Below are positions 20,295 through 29,757 of a stretch of DNA of 64,000 nucleotides, piece by piece (positions within the stretch are counted from its first letter, which is position 1; each line of letters opens with the position of its first letter). The translations under genes were made by a program, and so were the position numbers. This DNA comes from Tundrisphaera sp051175315 (GTDB lineage: Bacteria > Planctomycetota > Planctomycetia > Isosphaerales > Isosphaeraceae): positions 5,456,001 through 5,520,000 of the forward strand of contig NZ_CP195100.1 of assembly GCF_051175315.1 (NCBI RefSeq), in the 5' to 3' direction. The notes beneath the pieces are model-generated. The model was not told the origin of the DNA. It was given only the letters and a program-made list of their open reading frames with translations, and did no database searches.

Positions 20295-22358
20295 TCAGCG
20301 GAGGAACGGCCAGCGGAACAGGACCGTCTCGTAGAAGACGTGGACGACGTCGCGGAGCAGGACGTAGGCCAGCCGGGCGTCGCCGCACTGGACCCGGGCT
20401 CGGACCTCGGAGCCGGGGCGGAGCGTCTGGTTCCGGTCCTTGAAGTCCTGGCGGACCTTCTCCGGGAAGCCGACCGTCACCTTGACCACGTGCTTGGTCT
20501 CGACCGTCTCGGCCTTCGAGCCGATCTGGCGGACATAGCCCGGGTAGCGATGCTCGGGGTCGGTGGCCGTGACGAAGTAGGCCTGGAGGGTCGAGCCCGG
20601 GGGCTTGGTCCCGGCCTTGATCTCCGCCTGGAGCTTGCTGTTGGCCCGGAGGATCGGCCCCATGTCGTCGTCGGGGACCTCGACCTCCATGATCCACTCG
20701 CCGCCGACCGCCGCGATCTGGAGCAGCTCCTGGCCGATCTCGACCGGGCGGCCTTCCAGGTTCTTCTTGGGCTCCCAGGTCGTGATGATCCCGTCCTGGG
20801 GGGCGAGGATCTTCATCGACTTGATCTGCTCCTGGATCACCTCGATCTGCTGCTGGGCCCCCTTGGCCTTGATGCGGGCCTCGTCGGCCTGGCCCCGGAG
20901 CGAGTTCCGCTCTTCCTCGCGGCCCACGAAGTTCATGGCCTGGAGGTTGAGGTGCATCATCGAGGCTTCCGCCCCGTTCTTGTCGTAGATCCGCTGCTTC
21001 AGCTCCTTCTCCAGCTCGCGGCTCTCCATCTCGGCGACCACGTCCCCCTCGTGGACGAACTGGCCGTGGTCGACGAGCACCCGGGCGACGATCCCCGGGA
21101 CCGGGGCATAGAGGTTACGCCGGGCCTCGGGCAGCAGCGACCCGCGGCCCTCGATGGTGAGCTGCCAGGGGACGAAGGTGAGGACCAGCAGCAGCCCGAC
21201 CACGGCCAGGAGGCCGGCGACGAGCTTGGCCAGGTTCCGCCCGCGGAAGAACCGCCAGGGGGAGCCGACCATCTTCAGCAGGGGCATGAGCGCCTTGTCG
21301 GCCTCGGACGCATTCCACAGGGCGGTGGAGGCGTGGCGTGCGACGACCTCGCAGCGGGCCTGGGCGTCGGTCGAGGCGATCTCGTCGCCGATCTGCTCGG
21401 CGACCAGGCATCCGAACGGGACCTTCTCCTTGGCGGGGTCGGACTCGGGCTTGTGCAGCAGCGTGACGATGATGGCCTTGGAGCCGGACTCGTCGACGTA
21501 GGCCTCCAGGCAGTCGCGGAGGTCGGGGGCGAACCCCTCGGTGTTGCCCGTGTAGACCAGGTCGTCGCCCGACCGGATCACGGCCTTGCAGAGCTTGGTC
21601 AGTTCGCGGATCAGGTTGGCCCGCTGCTCGACGACTTCCTGGCCGCTGACGGCCTCGATCATCGTCCGGCCGCCGACCTTGAGCGCCACGCTCAGGCGGT
21701 CGCAACCCACCAGCCTCTTGCCGTCGTTGGCCACCGCGAACGACGCTTCCTTGAGGTCGAGCGTCCCGTGGATCGCGTGGGTGAACGTTTCCAGCTGGTT
21801 CCACAACCGCTGCTGCGACATCATCTGCCGCATCTGGCGGTTCTTGAGGTAGGACGCGGCCAGGTCGCAGAGGTCGCCGACGAACCGGAGCGTGCTCTTC
21901 TGCTGCGCCGCCCTGCGGTTCGGATCCATCAGGATCTCGACCAGGCCGACGATCTGCTTGTCGACGATCAGGGGGGCCAGGATCAGCGTGTAGGCGGTCG
22001 GGTTGCCGGCGTTGGGCACGCCTTCGATGGTCGCCCCGGGCGGGATGATCTGGGGCGAGGACGCCTGGATCATGCAGCCGAGGAGGGCGTCGTGGGGCTG
22101 GGTGCGGACCCGCCCGTCCAGCAGGCCGGAAAGATGGAACTCGATCTGCTGCTGGAGCTTGATGCTCCCCCGCCCGTCCATCAGCCAGAGCGCCCCGCCC
22201 GACGCGGCCACGGCGGCCACGGCCCGGTTGAGGAACTCCACGTAGAATTCGGGGGGTTGGATGTCCGATTCGGCCAGTTCGGCGATCTCGGCCACCAGCT
22301 TGCGGATCTGCGTCTTGGTCTGCTCGAGCAGACCGGGATCGATGGTATCTTCCGGCAT
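20295..22358 (-). CDS. GAF-domain / HlyD fusion membrane protein
   Basis: A 687-residue protein with an unusual fusion. Residues about 20-185 look like one GAF domain (GGALWLMDGRGSIKLQ, then LILAPLIVDKQIVGLVEI). Residues about 200-350 look like a second, more divergent one. A single membrane span lies at about 374-396 (LVAGLLAVVGLLLVLTFV). The C-terminal 280 residues are HlyD-like: APVPGIVARVLVDHGQFVHEGDVV, a coiled-coil arm and ILAPQDGIITTWEPKKN. The topology would put GAF sensing in the cytoplasm and the adaptor in the periplasm. ATG 22358 is preferred; in-frame starts further upstream lack a good ribosome site. First gene of the operon. The ligand is unknown. Confidence 0.83.
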   Translation of the reverse strand: MPEDTIDPGLLEQTKTQIRKLVAEIAELAESDIQPPEFYVEFLNRAVAAVAASGGALWLMDGRGSIKLQQQIEFHLSGLLDGRVRTQPHDALLGCMIQASSPQIIPPGATIEGVPNAGNPTAYTLILAPLIVDKQIVGLVEILMDPNRRAAQQKSTLRFVGDLCDLAASYLKNRQMRQMMSQQRLWNQLETFTHAIHGTLDLKEASFAVANDGKRLVGCDRLSVALKVGGRTMIEAVSGQEVVEQRANLIRELTKLCKAVIRSGDDLVYTGNTEGFAPDLRDCLEAYVDESGSKAIIVTLLHKPESDPAKEKVPFGCLVAEQIGDEIASTDAQARCEVVARHASTALWNASEADKALMPLLKMVGSPWRFFRGRNLAKLVAGLLAVVGLLLVLTFVPWQLTIEGRGSLLPEARRNLYAPVPGIVARVLVDHGQFVHEGDVVAEMESRELEKELKQRIYDKNGAEASMMHLNLQAMNFVGREEERNSLRGQADEARIKAKGAQQQIEVIQEQIKSMKILAPQDGIITTWEPKKNLEGRPVEIGQELLQIAAVGGEWIMEVEVPDDDMGPILRANSKLQAEIKAGTKPPGSTLQAYFVTATDPEHRYPGYVRQIGSKAETVETKHVVKVTVGFPEKVRQDFKDRNQTLRPGSEVRARVQCGDARLAYVLLRDVVHVFYETVLFRWPFLR

Positions 22359-22407
22359 GGTGGTTCCAGGGGGTCGGGAGCCAGCGACCGTTTCGCCAAT
22401 CTTGGCC

Positions 22408-22431
22408 GCCGCATCCCGTCTGAGATGCGGC
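22408..22431. promoter_or_regulatory. Inverted repeat in the divergent promoter region
   Basis: GCCGCATC (22408-22415) and GATGCGGC (22424-22431) form a perfect 8-bp inverted repeat with an 8-base spacer, between the divergently transcribed GAF-HlyD and SDR genes. A TTGTCA on the minus strand just upstream (22434-22439) could be a -35 element, although no good -10 follows. It could be an operator or a leader hairpin. Confidence 0.3.
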
Positions 22432-22558
22432 ATACTGACAACGGGACCGCGGCGAGCGCCGTCTTCCCTCAAGGAATTTCGGGAAATGCCCGAGACCGAC
22501 GCCTCGGGTTCCCAAGTCATTGCCATGTCATCGGTTATTGAACGCGAGGTGCGAAGGC

Positions 22559-23644
22559 ATGGCGGACCCATCGGCGGCGAAGCTCGCCCTGGTCACGGGC
22601 GGGACCGGATTGCTCGGCAGCCACATCGCCGAACGGCTCGCGGCCCGGGGGGACCGGGTCCGGGCGCTGATCCGGCCCGCTTCGGACACGCGATTCCTCC
22701 GGACGCTGGGGGCCGAGCTGGTCGTGGGCGACCTGACCGACCCGGCCTCGTGCCGGGAGGCGACCCGGGGCGTGGACGAGGTCTATCATTGCGCCGCGAA
22801 GGTCGGCGATTGGGGCCGCTGGCCCGAGTTCCAGTCGGGGTGCCTGGATGCCACGCGGGTCCTGGCCGAGGCCGCCCTGGAATCGGGCGTGGGCCGGTTC
22901 CTCCACATCAGCTCCACGAGCGCCTACGGACATCCCGCCGAGGGCAGCCCGCCGATCACCGAGGAGGCGCCGCTCGGCCAGAACTTCTGGCGGTTCTGGG
23001 ACTACTACACCCGGAGCAAGGTGGAGTGCGAGCGGATCCTCTGGCGGCTCGCGGCCGACCGGGGCCTGCCCCTGACCATCATCCGGCCGAGTTGGCTGTA
23101 CGGAGAGCGCGACCGGACCACGATCGCCCGGCTCGCCGGCCGGCTCCGCGCCGGCAAGGTCCCTTTGATCGGGCCGGGGGACAACCCGATCAGCGCCGTC
23201 TATGCGGGCAACGTCGCCGATGCGGCGATCCTGGCCGCCCGCGACCCCGGCTCGGTCGGCGAGGCCTACAACATCACCCATCAGGGTTGGATCTCGCAGC
23301 GCGACTACCTCGCCGAGTTCGTCCGCGCGACCGGCGCCCCGCCCGTCCGCCGCAAGGTCTCGTACCACGCGGTCTACGCCATCGCCTTCGTCCTGGAGGC
23401 GATCTACCGGACGGCCCGGTCGCGTCGGCCCCCGATGATCACCCGGTATGCCACCTGGCTGATGGGGCGTTCGCTCTCCTATAGCACCGAGAAGGCCCAG
23501 GCCCGGCTGTGCTGGCGGCCCGAACTCGGCTACCGCGAGAGCATTGAACGGTCGGTCCGCTGGTTCGAGGCCGAGGCCGATCGCGCAGGGCTCGAACATC
23601 GGCCCGATGGGCATCGTAAGGAAGAACCCTCAGGATCGGCATAA
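22559..23644 (+). CDS. NAD(P)-dependent SDR (3-beta-HSD/epimerase-like)
   Basis: A 361-residue extended SDR. TGGTGLLGSHIAERL near residues 12-26 is the GxxGxxG cofactor loop. HISSTSAYG supplies the Ser/Thr element, and YYTRSKVECER (Y and K four apart) supplies the catalytic YxxxK pair, so this looks enzymatically competent. IIRPSWLYGERDR is the substrate-side motif of the 3-beta-HSD/dihydroflavonol-reductase branch. The substrate is probably a steroid-, sugar- or flavonoid-like hydroxyl, which cannot be narrowed. ATG 22559 has GAAGG 4 bases upstream. Divergent from the GAF-HlyD operon. Confidence 0.88.
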   Translation: MADPSAAKLALVTGGTGLLGSHIAERLAARGDRVRALIRPASDTRFLRTLGAELVVGDLTDPASCREATRGVDEVYHCAAKVGDWGRWPEFQSGCLDATRVLAEAALESGVGRFLHISSTSAYGHPAEGSPPITEEAPLGQNFWRFWDYYTRSKVECERILWRLAADRGLPLTIIRPSWLYGERDRTTIARLAGRLRAGKVPLIGPGDNPISAVYAGNVADAAILAARDPGSVGEAYNITHQGWISQRDYLAEFVRATGAPPVRRKVSYHAVYAIAFVLEAIYRTARSRRPPMITRYATWLMGRSLSYSTEKAQARLCWRPELGYRESIERSVRWFEAEADRAGLEHRPDGHRKEEPSGSA

Positions 23645-23856
23645 CCGCGCGAGTTCGCCCAGCCCATCGAGATTGACCCCTTGTCGCACGGGCGTCCGAC
23701 GCCGATGATGGAAGGGCATTCCTTGGTCCGTGCCAGGCCCTCCTCTCGGCCTCGCATCGACCGGGCCCCGGCCGTGGGGCCTCCGACGGCGGCCACGCCC
23801 GGCCGCCCTCACTCCCGACTCTCACTCGCCCCGATGCAACCCGCTGGAGATGCACC

Positions 23857-26736
23857 ATGATGTTCCGGGATGCGATGGCCTGGGGCCTCGCGTTGACGAT
23901 GATGTCCGCGACGATCACCCAGGGCCGAGCCGACGAGAAGCCGACCACGCCGCCGGCGGGCTCGCCCGCGAATCTCGATATCGAATCGATCCTGAAGTCC
24001 CGGGGCGGCGGGGGCGGCGGCACGGGCTCGCCGGGCATCAACGATCCGCGCAAATATCGCGATTTCTCCGAGGTGACCGAAGGGGCCCAGAAGCACGAAG
24101 GCCTGTTCACCCTCTACCAGAAGGAACAGCACCTCTACGCCGAGATCAAGCCGTTCCAGTTCGACCAGCCGATGCTGGCCCTGGCGGCGATCGCCCGCGG
24201 CATGGCCCGGGCCGGCGAGCCGCTGTCCGCGGGCGAGGACGAGGCGGTCATCACCTTCCATCGCGCCGGCGATCGGGTCCAGGTGATCCGCCGCAACATC
24301 CACTACAAGGCGCCCGCCGGCAGCCCGACCGAGAAGGCCGTCAAGCAGAATTACACCGACTCGATCCTGATGGCCCTGCCAATCGTCAGCCTGAATCCGG
24401 GCGGCGGCATGTCCGTGGTGATCGACCTGTCGGAGATCTACTTCACCGACTTCGCCCAGGTCGGCCTCGGCATGGTCGACCGGAGCCGGACCAACTGGTT
24501 CAAGGTCAACACCTTCGCCAACAACCTGGAACTCCAGGTCCAGACCACCTTCGCCGGAGGCGGCCGGGGGATGATGTTCGGGGGCGATGACGGCGTGGCC
24601 GATCGTCGCGGCGTGACCATGGTCATCCACTACAGCCTGGTCAAGCTGCCCGACGGCGGCTATAAGCCCCGCGTGGCGGACGACCGGGTGGGCCACTTCC
24701 TCAACGCGGTCAAGGACTTCGGCCAGGCCGATCCCGATTCCAACATCGTCCGCTACATCAACCGCTGGCGGCTGGAGAAGGCCGACCCCAAGGCCAAGCT
24801 CTCCCCGCCCAAGAAGCAGATCGTCTGGTACATCGAGGATACCGTCCCGATCGAATACCGGCCGTATGTCGAGGAAGGCATCCGCGAATGGAACAAGGCC
24901 TTCGAGAAGGCCGGCTTCCGCGAGGCGATCGCCGTCCGCTGGCAGGAGCCGGGCCGCGACGACTTCGACCCCGAAGACATCAACTATTGCACCTTCCGCT
25001 GGATCACGACCAACCAGACCTACGCCATGTCCTGCCTGCGGTCCAACCCCCTGACCGGGGAGATGATCGACGGCGACGTGATCTTCGACGCGAGCTGGAT
25101 CAAGTACTGGAAGACCCAGTACGCCATGCTGACCGGATCCGGCGCACCCCCGGCCGCCGGGCAGGAGGCGTCGCCCCGGATGCTGGCGATGGGCGAGGTC
25201 ATCAGCCCGATCCTCGCCGATAAGGAAGGCTTCGGCCGCCTCGACGCCGCCACGGCGATGGGCAAGGACGGCCTGGCCGCCGTGCCCGCCGAATGGACCG
25301 GGCTCCAGCTCCAGCTGATGCGCCGCCTGGGCACCGGCAAGAACAACGCCTGCCGGATGAGCACCGGGATGACCAGCGAACTGGGCCTGGCCGCCCTGGC
25401 GCTGGCCGATGTCGCCGGCGACAAGGACAAGCCCAACCCCGAGGCCAAGCTCCCCGAGGAATTCCTGGGCCAGATGATCAAGGAAGTCGTGATGCACGAG
25501 GTCGGCCACTCGCTCGGCCTGCGGCACAACTTCAAGGCGAGCACCATGCTCGACGCCGACCAGCTCAACGACACGGCGATCACCCGGGTCAAGGGGCAGT
25601 CGGGCAGCGTGATGGACTACAACCCTATCAATATCGTCCCCAAGGGGCAGAAGCAGGGCGACTTCATCACGACCACCCTCGGGCCCTACGACTACTGGGT
25701 GATCGAGTACGCCTACAAGGACCTTTCGGGGGACGAGGCGGGCGAGTTGAAAAAGATCGCCGCGCGGGCCCCGGAGCATGACCTGGCCTTCGCGTCCGAC
25801 ACCGATCGGATGGTCAACGAGGACCCGTCGGTCAACACCTACGACCTCGGCTCGGATACCTGCCGGTTCGCCAAGGATCGAATCACCCTGTCCGAACAGC
25901 TCCTCAAGGACCTGGACAGCAAGGTCGTCAAGGACGGCGAATCCTGGTCGCGGGCCAAGGTGGCGTTCTCGGTCATCATGGCCCAGTACGGCAACGCCGC
26001 GACCCTGGTCGCTTCCCACATCGGCGGGCAGTCGATCTACCGCGACCACAAGGGGGACAAGGACGCCCACGACCCGATCGTGCCGATCGCCGGCGCCAAG
26101 CAGAGGGAAGCCCTGGCCTTCCTGGTCGAGCACATCCTGGGCGACAAGACCTTCAAGTTCTCCCCCGCCCTGCTCCGCCGCCTCGCGGACACCTACTGGG
26201 ATCAGGGCTTCGGCGCCGAGGGATATCGCTCCGACGCCACGATCAACGACCGCATCCTCGCGATCCAGAAGATCGCCCTGAACCGTTGCCTCTCGGCCCG
26301 CGTCCTGACCAATCTCCAGAATCAGGAACTCCAGGCCGACCCCGAGACCAAGCCGCTGACCATGGCCGAGGTCTTCCGGTCCCTGACCGACGGCATCTTC
26401 ACCGAGCTGGGCCAGCCCCAGGTGACGATCTCGACGATCCGCCGCAACCTCCAGCGCGAGTACCTCCGCCGCCTGGCCACGATCGCCCTCGGCGACCGCC
26501 GCAACACCAGCCAGGATGCCTTCGCCTTCATCCTGTTCAGCGGATCGGGCGGGTCCTACCCGGCCGACGCCCGGAGCCTGGCCCGGCTCCACCTCCGCGA
26601 GATCGGCGAACGGATCGGCAAGGCCCTCGATAACAAGGATGCCGTGACCGACGACACCTGCCGGGCCCACCTGGAAGAGGCCCGTCACAAGATCGCCAAG
26701 GTGCTCGACGCCCAGGTCGGCGCCAACGAACCCTGA
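23857..26736 (+). CDS. Secreted zinc metalloprotease (DUF5117/DUF4953-like, metzincin)
   Basis: A 959-residue exported protein. Residues 1-25 form a signal peptide. A Gly-rich linker follows at about 49-60. Residues about 60-290 match the N-terminal beta-rich domain of large bacterial zinc metalloproteases (DUF5117/5118 type). VMHEVGHSLGLRHNF gives zinc ligands H547, H551 and H557 with E548 as base, the extended metzincin motif. SGSVMDYNP looks like the Met-turn. The C-terminal 300 residues are helical (DUF4953-like). GGAG precedes ATG 23857. The substrate is unknown; periplasmic or extracellular peptide degradation is likely. Confidence 0.9.
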   Translation: MMFRDAMAWGLALTMMSATITQGRADEKPTTPPAGSPANLDIESILKSRGGGGGGTGSPGINDPRKYRDFSEVTEGAQKHEGLFTLYQKEQHLYAEIKPFQFDQPMLALAAIARGMARAGEPLSAGEDEAVITFHRAGDRVQVIRRNIHYKAPAGSPTEKAVKQNYTDSILMALPIVSLNPGGGMSVVIDLSEIYFTDFAQVGLGMVDRSRTNWFKVNTFANNLELQVQTTFAGGGRGMMFGGDDGVADRRGVTMVIHYSLVKLPDGGYKPRVADDRVGHFLNAVKDFGQADPDSNIVRYINRWRLEKADPKAKLSPPKKQIVWYIEDTVPIEYRPYVEEGIREWNKAFEKAGFREAIAVRWQEPGRDDFDPEDINYCTFRWITTNQTYAMSCLRSNPLTGEMIDGDVIFDASWIKYWKTQYAMLTGSGAPPAAGQEASPRMLAMGEVISPILADKEGFGRLDAATAMGKDGLAAVPAEWTGLQLQLMRRLGTGKNNACRMSTGMTSELGLAALALADVAGDKDKPNPEAKLPEEFLGQMIKEVVMHEVGHSLGLRHNFKASTMLDADQLNDTAITRVKGQSGSVMDYNPINIVPKGQKQGDFITTTLGPYDYWVIEYAYKDLSGDEAGELKKIAARAPEHDLAFASDTDRMVNEDPSVNTYDLGSDTCRFAKDRITLSEQLLKDLDSKVVKDGESWSRAKVAFSVIMAQYGNAATLVASHIGGQSIYRDHKGDKDAHDPIVPIAGAKQREALAFLVEHILGDKTFKFSPALLRRLADTYWDQGFGAEGYRSDATINDRILAIQKIALNRCLSARVLTNLQNQELQADPETKPLTMAEVFRSLTDGIFTELGQPQVTISTIRRNLQREYLRRLATIALGDRRNTSQDAFAFILFSGSGGSYPADARSLARLHLREIGERIGKALDNKDAVTDDTCRAHLEEARHKIAKVLDAQVGANEP

Positions 26737-26768
26737 TCCTGCCGGGTCGGGATCGCATCACAATCCGC

Positions 26769-26808
26769 ACGGGCGGCCGACCTCCAGTCCCGGAGGTCGG
26801 CCGCCCGT
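26769..26808. terminator. 17-bp perfect hairpin between convergent genes
   Basis: Arms at 26769-26785 and 26792-26808 pair perfectly around a 6-base loop. The hairpin lies 32 bases after the metalloprotease stop and 26 bases from the stop of the minus-strand FGE-like gene. On the plus strand GTGTTT follows soon after. It probably serves both genes. Confidence 0.75.
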
Positions 26809-26834
26809 CGGTGTTTCAGGCCGGGTCGCTCGGC

Positions 26835-28487
26835 TCAGAAGGGGACGACGCCGCCCGTCGGGCCGGGGTCGACCGGCATGCCGTTCTGGTTGGGCGAAGG
26901 GCCCGAAGCTTTGGGGGCGGGGGGCTCGGGCTTCTCGGCTTGCAGGACGCCCCGGAAGCCCAGGTAAGGATGCCTCTGCTCGATCCTCATCCCCTCTCGC
27001 CAGAACACCTTCCAGTCCTTCGATCCTCCTTTGACCGTCAGCATGATCGGCCGGGACCGTCCCAGGGGCGGGCCGACCGGATCCTTGGCGACGGTGTCCC
27101 GGAACTGGAGGAAGTAGCGGGAGTCGTAGTAATCGCCGGTCCACTCCCAGGCATTGCCGGCCATGTCGAAGGCCCAGTAGGGGGAGACGTCGCTGGGCTG
27201 GCTCATCACCGGGTCGATCTGCTTGGGCACGCGGGGCGGGGCCCAGTTGGGCGGGCCGTTCCCCCACGGATAGATCCGACCATCCTGGCCCCGCGCGGCC
27301 ATCTCCCACTGGGCCTCGGTCGGGAGCTTCTTGCCGGCCCACACGCAATAGGCATTGGCGTTGCGGGCGCTGACGTTGACGGCCGGATGATCCTCCGACG
27401 AGGCCGAAGGCTCGGACGATTCCTTGTCCTTCTCCTTCTCCTTCGCCTTGGACGTGGGCCGGTCCAGTTCGTCGACCTGGCCCGCCTCCTTGAGGAATTG
27501 CTGGTACTGGCGGACGGTGACCTCGTGGCGGTCGATGTAGTAGCTGGCCAGCTTGACCTGGTGCGCGGGGCGTTCGGGCGGGTCGCCGTCGTTGCGGCCC
27601 ATGGTGAACGTCCCACCGGGCACGAACACCATCTCGGCGCCGTCGCGACCGCCGACGATCTCCATCGGCCAGCCGGATTCATGGAATTTGGTGTCCGGCT
27701 TCTCCTTGAATCCGGCCGGGAGCACCTTGACCGGCCGGGGCGGAGCGACGATGGCCGGGGGCCTGGGCGGGACGATCACCGGGGCCGGCTCGGGAGCGGC
27801 CGGCGCCATGGCGACGGTCGCGGGGGCGGTCGAGGTCGCGTTGGTGTCGGGCGTGAGGGTCACGGGGGCGGCCCCCGCCCCGGGGGCTTCCGCGAGCAGG
27901 GGCAGCTTCTTCCGGTGGCGCGCCAGGGACTCCATCGCCTCGCGCGCCGCGTCCGTGTTGGGATAGTTCTTGGCTACCTTGTTGAACAGGTCGATCGCCG
28001 CGGGGATCCGGCCGTTGCGGGCCGCCGACTGGGCGTTGCCGAGGAGGCTGTGCGCCTCCTGCTCGACCCGTGCCTTGGCCTCGGCCGCGAGCTTGACCCG
28101 CGGGTCGGGGGCGTTGTTGACGACGGCCTCGGGATCGGCGACGCGGACCCTGCGGATCCCGATCACGAGCAAGATCAGGAAGATCGACGCCATCACCGAG
28201 CCGATGATCCAACGGACCCGCTGGCGGGTCTCGTAGGTGTCGAACTTCGGGGTTTCCTCGATCTTCGAGGTCTTATCGGGCGCGTCGTCCGACTCGGTCG
28301 ACTTCTTCTTCTTGGGCCGGGCCGCGGCATCATCGCCGGTGCCCGCCCCCGCCGCCCGCTTCTTCTTGGGCCGGTCGGCCGCGTCCCCATCGTCATCCGG
28401 CGAAGGCTCGATGCGCCAGAGCCGCGGCAGCGGCTCGGGCGGCTTCGGCGCCTTGGGCTTGCGACCAGGGTCGGGGGGGCCGGCCAT
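26835..28487 (-). CDS. Membrane-anchored FGE/SUMF1-domain protein lacking the active-site cysteines
   Basis: A 550-residue protein. Residues 1-90 are Lys/Asp/Pro-rich and probably cytoplasmic. One membrane span lies at about 92-115 (IIGSVMASIFLILLVIGI). A TPR-like stretch (AIDLFNKVAKNYPNTDAA) follows, then an Ala/Pro linker. The FGE-sulfatase domain starts near residue 280 (MVFVPGGTFTMG, DRHEVTVRQYQQFL, KLPTEAQWEMAARG, DMAGNAWEWTGDYY). The cysteine pair used by true formylglycine-generating enzymes near GGS...GFR is absent (GGSKDWKVFW...LGFRG), so copper-dependent oxidation is unlikely. Such domains often serve binding or signalling. ATG 28487 has GGAG. Confidence 0.87.
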   Translation of the reverse strand: MAGPPDPGRKPKAPKPPEPLPRLWRIEPSPDDDGDAADRPKKKRAAGAGTGDDAAARPKKKKSTESDDAPDKTSKIEETPKFDTYETRQRVRWIIGSVMASIFLILLVIGIRRVRVADPEAVVNNAPDPRVKLAAEAKARVEQEAHSLLGNAQSAARNGRIPAAIDLFNKVAKNYPNTDAAREAMESLARHRKKLPLLAEAPGAGAAPVTLTPDTNATSTAPATVAMAPAAPEPAPVIVPPRPPAIVAPPRPVKVLPAGFKEKPDTKFHESGWPMEIVGGRDGAEMVFVPGGTFTMGRNDGDPPERPAHQVKLASYYIDRHEVTVRQYQQFLKEAGQVDELDRPTSKAKEKEKDKESSEPSASSEDHPAVNVSARNANAYCVWAGKKLPTEAQWEMAARGQDGRIYPWGNGPPNWAPPRVPKQIDPVMSQPSDVSPYWAFDMAGNAWEWTGDYYDSRYFLQFRDTVAKDPVGPPLGRSRPIMLTVKGGSKDWKVFWREGMRIEQRHPYLGFRGVLQAEKPEPPAPKASGPSPNQNGMPVDPGPTGGVVPF

Positions 28488-28626
28488 GCGAACGCTCCGG
28501 TGGGTCGGCGAAAGCGAGAACGCATCTCGTCCCGAACGCGGGAAGTGGTCCGTTCAGACTACCTCTCCGCCATCGACCCGGCAAGGGGAGCCATCGGGCT
28601 CCCCGCGATCGCCTCCGGGCCCCGGA

Positions 28627-29757
28627 TCAGCGCTCTTTCTGGAACTGGCCGATCTTGTCGAGGAAGGCCGCGTTGCTGGGATACTTGGACATCTGCTTCA
28701 GGAGCGACTCCATCGCCTCGGCCGGCTTCATCCCGACCAGGGTCCGGCGGAGCAGGGTCACGCGGGACAGGGTCTCGGGGTCGAGCAGCCGTTCTTCCTT
28801 GCGCGTGCCCGACATCTGGATGTCGATCGCCGGCCAGATCCGCTTCTCGGCGAGCTTGCGGTCCAGGACGATCTCCATGTTCCCGGTCCCCTTGAACTCC
28901 TGGAAGATGATCTCGTCCATCCGGCTGCCGGTCTCGACCAGGCAGGTGGCCAGCACCGTGATCGATCCCCCTTCGTCGAAGGTCCGGGCCGCCCCGAACA
29001 GACGCTTGGGGATATCCAGCGCCTTGATGTCCACTCCGCCGGACATGGTCCGGCCCGAGTTGGAGCCCTTGTTGTAGGCGCGGGCCAGCCGGGTCAGGCT
29101 GTCGAGCAGGATCAGGACCTGCCCGCCCCCCTCGGCCATCCTCTTGGCGCGGTCGATGGTCAGCTCGGCCAGGCGGATGTGCTCCTCGGTGTCGTGGTCC
29201 GACGACGAGGCGATCACCTCGCCCCGGACGGACCGGCGCATCTCGGTCACTTCCTCGGGCCGTTCGTCGATCAGGAGGACCAGCAGCGTCACTTCCGGGT
29301 GGTTGGTCGCCACCGCCTCGGCCATCTGCTGGAGCAGGATCGTCTTGCCCGACCGGGGGGGGGCGACGATCAGGCCGCGCTGGCCCTTGCCGATCGGCGT
29401 CAGGAGGTCCATGACCCGGGGCCCGAGCGGGCCGCCCGGGGTCTCCAGCCGGATCCGGTCGTGGGGATCGACGGCGGTCAACTCGTCGAACTTGCGGAGA
29501 TTCAGATATTGCTCGGGTGTCCGACCGTCGATCTCGATCAGCTCGGCCAGGCGCGGGCCTTCCCCCTTGCGGGCGGCATCCTCGACCACGCCGGTGAGGT
29601 GGACGCCCTGCCTAAGCCGGAACTTCGCCAGCAGGGGCGAGCCGACGTAGACGTCGCCGCTCCCCACCCGGAAGTTGCGGGACGGATCGCGGAGGAAGCC
29701 GTAGCCCTTCGGGTGCATTTCCAGGACACCGGAATGGGTGCGTTCGGCGGTGCTCAT
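28627..29757 (-). CDS. rho: Transcription termination factor Rho, short form
   Basis: A 376-residue Rho, the hexameric RNA-translocating ATPase that ends transcription. A cold-shock-like RNA-binding fold with GYGFLRDPSRNF occurs near the start. Walker A APPRSGKT, LLIDERPEEVTEM, and LDSLTRLARAYN with the Q/R-loop region (SGGVDIKALDIPKRLFGAARTFDEGGSITV) are all present. E. coli Rho has 419 residues; this one lacks the N-terminal helical Rho_N part. I start at ATG 29757; the frame continues upstream, but the extra 91 codons look non-coding. No strong ribosome site is visible. Confidence 0.95.
   Translation of the reverse strand: MSTAERTHSGVLEMHPKGYGFLRDPSRNFRVGSGDVYVGSPLLAKFRLRQGVHLTGVVEDAARKGEGPRLAELIEIDGRTPEQYLNLRKFDELTAVDPHDRIRLETPGGPLGPRVMDLLTPIGKGQRGLIVAPPRSGKTILLQQMAEAVATNHPEVTLLVLLIDERPEEVTEMRRSVRGEVIASSSDHDTEEHIRLAELTIDRAKRMAEGGGQVLILLDSLTRLARAYNKGSNSGRTMSGGVDIKALDIPKRLFGAARTFDEGGSITVLATCLVETGSRMDEIIFQEFKGTGNMEIVLDRKLAEKRIWPAIDIQMSGTRKEERLLDPETLSRVTLLRRTLVGMKPAEAMESLLKQMSKYPSNAAFLDKIGQFQKER

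Noticed and set aside
22359..22571. Longer N-terminus for the GAF-HlyD protein
   Set aside because: The extra codons would cover the divergent promoter region and overlap the SDR start; no ribosome site supports them.
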